Assembly (NCBI GenBank): GCA_032158295.1
Contig: CM063254.1
Coordinates: 1,178,001 to 1,242,000 of the forward strand
Origin: Pycnopodia helianthoides
Lineage: Eukaryota > Echinodermata > Asteroidea > Forcipulatida > Asteriidae
DNA: 64,000 nucleotides
Direction: 5' to 3'
Shown: one piece after another, positions 57,065 to 64,000 of the stretch
How positions within the stretch are numbered: position 1 is the stretch's first letter
Layout of the letters: each line of letters opens with the position of its first letter
Notes under the pieces: generated by a model
Databases searched by the model: none
What the model was told of the DNA's origin: nothing
What the model saw: the letters and a program-made list of their open reading frames with translations, nothing else
Program-made: the position numbers and the translations under genes

Positions 57065-58500
57065 AATCGAAACGTCCATTATTACGAAGAATCAGTGCAC
57101 CACGTCTTCGCTTAACCCCACTTAACTGGAGAATTTGCTCAATATTTATATCTACTAATTTGTCCGAAGACAGAAAATCGCCCGAGGCGCGGGTCATTAA
57201 GGGTGCACAAGCCTGGAGGCAAACATTCTAATTAAATAAGAAAACTACTTGGAATAAACCACTTGTCGGCAATCCACTCGGTGATTCAGCCTTGCCAAAC
57301 AAGACTGCCAAAGAAAAAGCAGCGAGAGAGAAGGCTAAAGCGGCCGATGTAAAAAATGCGCGCCGTGAGTGATGCACCTCACCACGGCAACGAATCGAAC
57401 ATGAAGAGGACAGCCCCGGCAAAGTTTTCGTTGATGGAGCGGAAAACACGATCCCAGCTGAATTGCAGATCAGCAACTGCAGGAAACCATGATATCTTTA
57501 GGTCAAGTACGGAGTGGGTTTCACTTGCTAATGAGCCCCGGTGAAACATCGCATCGAGCCGGCGATGCCGCTGTTTTGATAATAGCACATCACCGGGGAG
57601 AAGAAAAAAATGAGCGAGTGAAAAAACAGAACCTCAGTCTTTAATCCCGGGTAAATGATATGAAGCAATACATCTTGAAAGCTTGTTCAGTGGCTGTCTC
57701 ACTTGCAAATATACATTCAAATCACCGTCAAATAGACGTGATGCCTTGTATATCATTATCACAGATAATGGACAAAGCTGTATATACTAGACACAGACCA
57801 TGCCAGGAAAATAAGGCGCTATTACATGGAAAAGACATTAAGTATAAATGATATGAAAACTTATAATCCGTACATAATATCCACCTTATTAAGAGTGCTC
57901 AAGGAATAATAAATTCCCTCAAGTTTATTTCGGTTCTAATCTATGTCTTGAACTTTGTGTTAAGGAATTACGGGTCACGGAGAAACCCTCGTTCGATCGT
58001 GTTGACAGTACCGCATCCAAGATGGCGCCTTGATAATGAGGTACTTTATTAGTGGAGTAAAGTTTCTTCCAGAACAAGTTCGACTTTCCATCCTTGCGTT
58101 CGTGGTGCTTCCAGAATGATTCATGAAAGAACAGAGACAAGGCCCAAGGCCTTACCCACTGTGCTCTATGGCAATTGAGTTGGACAACCCTTTAGTGAGA
58201 CATTAACTTTAATAATATTGATCTTAAATTGAAACAACCTTGCAGCCACGGCCCAAGGGAAGGTGGCCATACGTTGCCGGCTCATCCAATCAACGGTGCC
58301 GTTGCATATCCCTGGAGAGCTACGCTGCCAGCTTGTCCAATCACAACTGCCGTTACATATCCCTGTCAAGAGGCAAAGCGTGGTCTCCTCTCGGGTGGAT
58401 GTTAATGGTAGCGAGTGACAGGCCAAGTGGAATGGGAGGCAACGCTTCGCAAGCTAGGCTGACTTCTCGAGTAGCCCGCGCTGACATTTGCAACAAATCA
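57065..58500. promoter_or_regulatory. Candidate regulatory block with a duplicated CCAAT module
   Basis: Relatively balanced DNA with homeodomain-type TCTAATTAAATAAG near 57228, AACCACTTG near 57257, and a tandem duplication at 58271-58371. A Lys/Ala-rich open stretch at 57288-57371 (NKTAKEKAAREKAKAADVKN) has no start codon or splice sites and is probably chance. The block lies 11-12 kb upstream of NK7. Evidence is texture only. Confidence 0.25.
58271..58371. repeat. Two-copy 51-bp tandem duplication with CCAATCA
   Basis: The copies begin ACGTTGCCGGCTCATCCAAT at 58271 and ACGCTGCCAGCTTGTCCAAT at 58322, and both run on to GCCGTT(G/A)CATATCCCTG. Both keep the CCAATCA word and the CATATCCCTG word while other positions differ. 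Confidence 0.85.
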
Positions 58501-58504
58501 CTTA

Positions 58505-61500
58505 AGGCTGTGTAAGTGGCTCGCACACATCCTTGCGCGGTCTAAACATTCGATACCGGCGCTCAAACAAAACCAATGGGGGGAGTGGAAGAACTGGCTG
58601 AAAGTGTGGAGAAGGTAGACATCCTCGGCCCATCCGTCCTTTTGCAGTGACAGAGTAAATAAACAGTATTCTCTCAATAATGCGGTAATGACGAGGGCTC
58701 ACTCAGCGATTTGGCACAATTTGCTGCTTTGCCAATATCAAACGGCAGCCCCCTTCATAGGCCGGACCCGACGACTGTTTCAAAACATGAATAACAATCC
58801 ATATGGCTCATCATGGAGCAAAGATCGAGGTCTCGATTACAGTTGCTTTTGATCGGGTTCATTCTTGGGGAGTCAATTTGCATGGGGAAAAAAACCTCAC
58901 TCTCCCAAAAGAACCGTCCTGTGCAAGAATACGGTGATAGTTTATGAAAATATGAAATAAAAATAGACACAAAGCCAAGTAATTGAATTAATAAAGAGCC
59001 ATTCAGTGAAGTCAGCACACGCAGCGCTGATCATGGAGAAATGTTACGGGCCACTTCCCATCTACCCTGGTGATTCACACTGCATCAGTTGGCAGACTCG
59101 AGCTTGACACATCTTCCGGTCACTATGACGTCATTTCCGTCTTGTCAATTTGTGCTGCAAGGTGGCGCTGTTCATGGGAGTCAGTTGCCACGTCGTATAG
59201 CCATTAATATCTCACAACTAATCTAGTGTGTTCTGCAATGAGCAAAACAGCTTGAAAGCTCTCAAGAATGTATACTGGGTGACATTTAGTCTAACAATCT
59301 AAAGTGTAGAGGGAAACTGTCTTTGGCATAGTTATGTCATTCAAAATATTACTCACATTATTAACACGTGCAAATTCAAACGAAATATCCTCCAAAGTAA
59401 TGTAATGATTGCCATAGATCCAATATTCTCCATTTACAATAAACAGCCGTTGACGATTGCCTCACTCTTCCCTTTCCCGCCAATTCCCTTCTCGAGCTCT
59501 TGCCACTTAAAGACATTCAAGGAATATTCGTGTCACAGCAATCTTTGCTGGGCTAGCTGGATGCATAAAAATTCGTTAGTCTTTTTCTTTGAAAGCCGAT
59601 GACATGTTGGCCGGGGCTAATGGTCTATGTTGGCCACTGGTGGTGGCCTAAGGTTTCTTTTGGGGTCACTGGACCCCCTAAACAATTGACCCCAGATGTC
59701 ACGTCACGCAATGGACGGATGCTGGGTACTTCTATACTTGTCAGCACAGTATGGTAGCAATTTGACATGGGGTTATATTTCGGATTATTAGGTCAATCAT
59801 GAACATAATGGCACAATCGACTGTCGGTAATTGGCCAACTTTGAAATGAGTGATGTGTCATTTGAAAACATTACCAGTGACGGTCTATTGGGGGCGCTGT
59901 CTTATAAAGCACGCCTAGAGATGTATTGAGGGAGTTGCGACAACTTGTAGACCTTTTTATCGTTAATGCACAGACCGCGGCTGGTTGGCTTTATCTGGTC
60001 GGCCGAATGCTAGCAAGACATTCAGTCGTGTCAACAGATGTTGTGACTAAATTCAACATTTCTGAAAACTTTCAATAAATGAAAAATACACCCCATGATT
60101 AGATGGTTTGTTTCCAACAAATCTGCACTATTTTTAAATATTTGTGTAGCACTGTTACAAACGGTGGCTATCTGTTTTTGCTTTGTATCTATGGCTTCCC
60201 ATAGTTTTCCAACCTTTTGTTGGCAAAACTAGGGCTGTGGCGTTGCAAAAGAAAGGTCAATGCGATTAGAAGGCCATTTTCGGTCGAAAAACACCGTGAT
60301 GTGTACCAGACTAGACTGCACATTGGATACTGCTACATTTGGACTAGCCTTGTCCAAGGCTCTTTACGCAAGCACCCGCTTTGAATTCACCAGGTAGCAT
60401 AACAATACTGGCATGGTACTGCAGTACTTTATATACAGTATAACGTGGGGTCGAAGCATGGTTTTTAAACCTCGTACCCAAAAACCAGCCGAATTGTTGT
60501 TGTTTTGAAATTTTAAGCGAGGGGCTTGAAATTTTAAGCGAGGGGCATGAACAAGGTGTTGCGTGGGATCGAAACATGTTTCGAAACGGCGTGATTTTGG
60601 TTGTTTGCATGGCCAGAGTTGAAACACGTTGTTGCGAATGGGGGGGGGGGCGTGCGGGTTGCGAGGAACACTTGTACAATGTACTTCTTTGCAATGATGC
60701 GTGCCTGCAAAAATGACATCATAGCTTTTTCGATATTTCAACACTAGCGTTGAACAAAACGGTTTTTTTTCTGAACATGCATCCTAACATTGAAAAGGGT
60801 ACTCATGCACCCAAGCCCAGGTCAAAGCCGTAGTTTCGAAAAGGGTAAAAGTTGTCTGATCCACGTGTACAGTCAAAGACCGACTGAGGGCGCAATTTGC
60901 ATATGTACTACCCTTGTACCCGTGCGTTTCGCTCGTCCCCAGCGCCTTACCTTAAAACCAAAGGCGCTGGGATGGGCAAATCGTTAACGTTAATGCTCAG
61001 TCCCATGCTCAGTCCCATCATGCATCACACTCACACTGCAAGCACTGCACGCATGACGTACTTCCTGAACAAGAATCTGTGCAAGCTGTTTAGCCCATCC
61101 CAGCGGTCCTGGATAGGCAGCTGGGGCCGAGCAAACCCGTGCGTTCACAACTCTTATGGTTTAACATGGACACCAAACAATCAGTCATAATATAACCAAA
61201 AATCAATGACAGCCTGTCATATTGCTAGCAATTAAAACGATGATGGCTTTAAAGTTAACAGGCATATAGCAGCACGTGATTTTTCTGTAAATTTCGGTGT
61301 AAAGAAATCAGTCGCGCGATCTGTAATTGGTTCCAGAGCGCAGCCATCACGCTTGCCGTGTGCTCGCTAATTTCAACCCGACACGTTCTCAATTTGTCTC
61401 GGTCTGCTGTCAATCATCGATGTATTATACAATCTTTAGTCTCGCAGTACTCCACTACTGTGCAACATTAAACACTCCGATTAACCTAAATTCTTCCAAC

Positions 61501-61520
61501 ATTTTTCTTTTTCTTTTTAC
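58505..61520. other. Intergenic with small repeats
   Basis: No gene is supported. A 21-bp unit starting TTGAAATTTTAAGCGAGGGG is duplicated at 60505-60546. A perfect 11-bp stem (CCCAGCGCCTT at 60938-60948, AAGGCGCTGGG at 60961-60971) has a 12-base loop. A 12-bp unit ATGCTCAGTCCC is duplicated at 60993-61016. Confidence 0.5.
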
Positions 61521-61525
61521 ATTTT

Positions 61526-61570
61526 AAAGCGCTTTGAGGGCTATAAATGATCATCATTATTATTATTAAA
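61526..61570 (+). mobile_element. Retroposon 3' end with (ATT)n tail
   Basis: AAAGCGCTTTGAGGGCTATA is followed by ATCATCATTATTATTATTA. The AGCGCTTTGAGG word and the ATT-triplet tail are shared with the nested insertion at 30568-30775 read on the - strand. How far the element reaches to the left is unclear; it may begin near 61320. Confidence 0.5.
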
Positions 61571-61794
61571 AATTATTATGCATTGTCTGCATGCATGACG
61601 TGTTTTGCTCTTTGGTTAACGGTTCTTTTTATTGTCTTCCTTTTTAGAACTCCTTTCGGTAATTAGTAGTTTCAAGTTTGTTTAAAGAGGATCAGGGATT
61701 TTGTTTTCTTTTTAGGCTTAGTCTGTTTTTGTTTTTGAATAGTATTATTTTTGTGTTATTACAGTTGGTAAATTTTTGGTAAGTTAAAAAAAAA

Positions 61795-61960
61795 ATTTAT
61801 ATGCATGAATCGTTTCTCAGATTCAACCTTTTTTATTGATTTTTAATCAACGGGGGCATTTCAAACGAAACAAAAAGCTTACTATTATTGCCATCTTTAT
61901 AACAAGTAAGCTTTCGGGTAGAAATTACACGATTTGTTTTGGGTAACTCCTGTGGGAGTT
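61795..61960. mobile_element. Decayed part of the TTAAAGGCAAAGTATACC MITE family
   Basis: TCGTTTCTCAGATTCAA near 61809 and the ATTGCCATC..AAGTAAG region near 61888-61912 match words of the elements at 26090 and 30513. The termini are not preserved and the limits are approximate. Confidence 0.4.
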
Positions 61961-61964
61961 TAGT

Positions 61965-64000
61965 CAAAGGATCAACGATGAATAATTTCCTTTTTACATG
62001 CTATTTCGCTATAGGTCTCAAGAGGAAACTTGGAATTTGTGAAAATGTGTAACCTCTATCTGGCGGAGTAATTTTTTTATATTTTTTTTACAAACAGACT
62101 GTTTAGGTAAATATTACTCGGCCGAATCTAATTTGCTTTAATTTATCTTTGCCGCTTTGCCTCTTTTTTGCTTAAATCCTGCTTAATTAACTGCTTTGTA
62201 ACTTATATGACTTTATCATAAGCAGGGGGATCCATTTTTAAGCAGGGGGGGGGGACACCTAATTTTTTAAAATGTTGACCAACATTAGTCTGTGCCATGA
62301 CCCCATGATACATTGATTTATATAAGTATGCCTACATGACCAAGTTTGATCCTTTTCGGGTTGGACAACGATGCATACCAATATCCTTTATTGACTGGAG
62401 AGGGCGGTGGTCCAAGTGACATGTCACCGTGTGCTGCACCCTTTGCTGTGTGTTATAGTGTGGGACATTTCTACGAGACGAACCAGCAAGCGACTCGCAA
62501 AGCCCTGCGGCGTGGGGTCCGGGCCCTCTTTAGGGCCCTGGGGGAATCACATTAGGTGATCTCTGGTGCAATCTAGGACACTTCAGAGGCGTTTTACGTT
62601 GGTCTAGTATTTAGAGTTCCCTTTCCGACGAAACTCAACAACCAATCAAAACAAGTTCTGCATGCCGACTGGCTTTGATGAATCAAGAGAGGGCGCACGC
62701 ACCGCGCCGGGCCGGGTACAGACAACGTTTTCATTTACATGAAATTCCTTTTCCTGGTATGAAAAATACATAAAACCACATCACGGCACACCACTGTTTA
62801 CAACTAAAAGTGTTTGAATTATTACACAATTATAAAAAATACAGAGGGGAAACAGAACCACAGTAAAAACCTTAAACTATAAACTTAACTTCATAATGCC
62901 TAAATCAGAATAAAGACATGGCACACCTCTCCCCTTCATAAGTTAAGAGCTCCCCTCTTGTGATTAGTTTAAAGGAGCTAAATCAATTGAACATATTAAC
63001 ATATTTTAACTGACAGGAATTACGATGCATAAATTCCCATTAACTGGAAGTTTTTTATGTTATCTTTTGAGCATTTTAATTACCGAGTATACCGACAAAT
63101 TTCCTCAGACACCCCTGCGCTCAATTTTGGGCTGATCCGATGCTGTATGATTTAAGCGAAAAGTAGTAACCCGCGCAAGCAGGCGATTAGTTATTTATCG
63201 CCTGCAATAAGTGTTATACTTGTACAAGCAAGTTTTTACTCAGACTGTTCCCCAGTCCTTAACCGCAAGGATACGGACAGGCACCAGTCTTTTAGTCACT
63301 GCTAGACTGGTCCTCTATGCTTATCCGCAAGACCGCAATGGGATGCGAGGTCAAAGGTGCGTTTGTCAGGATCCCTCCAAACGCTCAAAGCCGGTCTATG
63401 GCGCGTTATTCACGAGCCTCGAAGTGTGACGTCAGATGTTCGGGCTAGTTTTTACTTTGCGGGTGTTTTTACTTTGTGTTAAATATACATAATGAGGGCG
63501 CCGTTTACACTAAGTTGATGAATTTTCAGTGTTGAGTAATGAAACCACAAAGGAACTGACTGGGTAGATTTTTGTTGTGTATTTTAGTTTCCTGTCCTTA
63601 TTTGGACGCAAGATTTTTAAATGTTTTTGAGGTGAAAAAACGTACTTTGGCAATATTTTTTTTATTTTGATTACTTTTTAAAAAGTGAAACAGGATCTTG
63701 GCATTGATATTTTCAATGAACAGGAAAACATGTAATGTAAAAATTGTAATGATATAAAGTGGCACTTTTGACAGATATGGTCAGCGAAAATTCGTCAGGT
63801 CGGAATATGAGCGGGTGTTTTCAAAAATTATTTATACGCAAAAATTAATAGAAGCCTGACGTTTCGACCCTATAAAATTATTTATATCGAAAAACAAATT
63901 CCGCGACATTTTAGAAGGTTCTTGGTTAACTATTCAACGTATGGAAGTTGTATAAAGATCCATTTTCTGGGACCACGGTATTAAGAGACCCACGATAGTA
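61965..64000. other. Intergenic, nothing recognised
   Basis: AT-rich DNA with a G run near 62244. The CGTTTCGACCCTA word at 63858-63871 is shared with 18230-18300. The open frames at 62346-62555 and 63211-63429 are unsupported. Confidence 0.4.

Noticed and set aside
57240..57371. Lys/Ala-rich stretch that looks like a helical peptide
   Set aside because: No start codon, no splice sites on either side, and bounded by stops. Low-complexity composition explains it.

Overview
This is a non-vertebrate animal genome window. It is AT-rich and mostly non-coding, with short exons bounded by GT/AG splice sites, and many small inverted-repeat elements. I could support only two protein-coding genes, both NK-class homeobox transcription factors. 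One has the sequence of an NK7-class gene, a class that vertebrates lack as far as I recall. Together with repeat motifs I associate with sea stars, such as a TTAAAGGCACTGG element and a CGTTTCGACCC element, this points to an ambulacrarian, most likely an echinoderm and possibly an asteroid. The species cannot be fixed from the window alone.

Layout. Positions 1-2670 are the end of an intron of an Nkx6 gene on the + strand, and 2671-2931 is its last exon, holding the end of the homeodomain and the C-terminal tail. A 52-bp minisatellite (3325-3630) and a cluster of small inverted-repeat elements (4015-5245) follow. From there to about 37.1 kb there is no convincing gene. This stretch holds MITE-like elements, some nested in each other, G-rich tracts, a polypurine tract, and several blocks that look like conserved regulatory DNA, which is an impression to be tested by alignment. 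Positions 37153-46321 on the - strand hold an NK7-class gene in three recognisable coding exons with introns of 3.5 and 4.4 kb. The two homeobox genes are therefore tail to tail. From 46.3 kb to 64 kb I see no gene. The first 2 kb upstream of NK7 look like promoter and enhancer DNA, and the rest is intergenic with repeats.

The most notable point is that the NK7 gene has an intact 60-residue homeodomain, but its coding frame appears to shift four times outside it. Each segment still reads as good coding sequence, and three of the four shifts can be placed at runs of C or G. This fits uncorrected assembly indels better than an old pseudogene, but reads or RNA would have to decide.

I found no CRISPR array, operon, RNA gene, viral element or novel multi-gene system. 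The value of the window lies in the NK6/NK7 linkage, the broken NK7 model, the nested and related mobile elements, and the candidate regulatory blocks.
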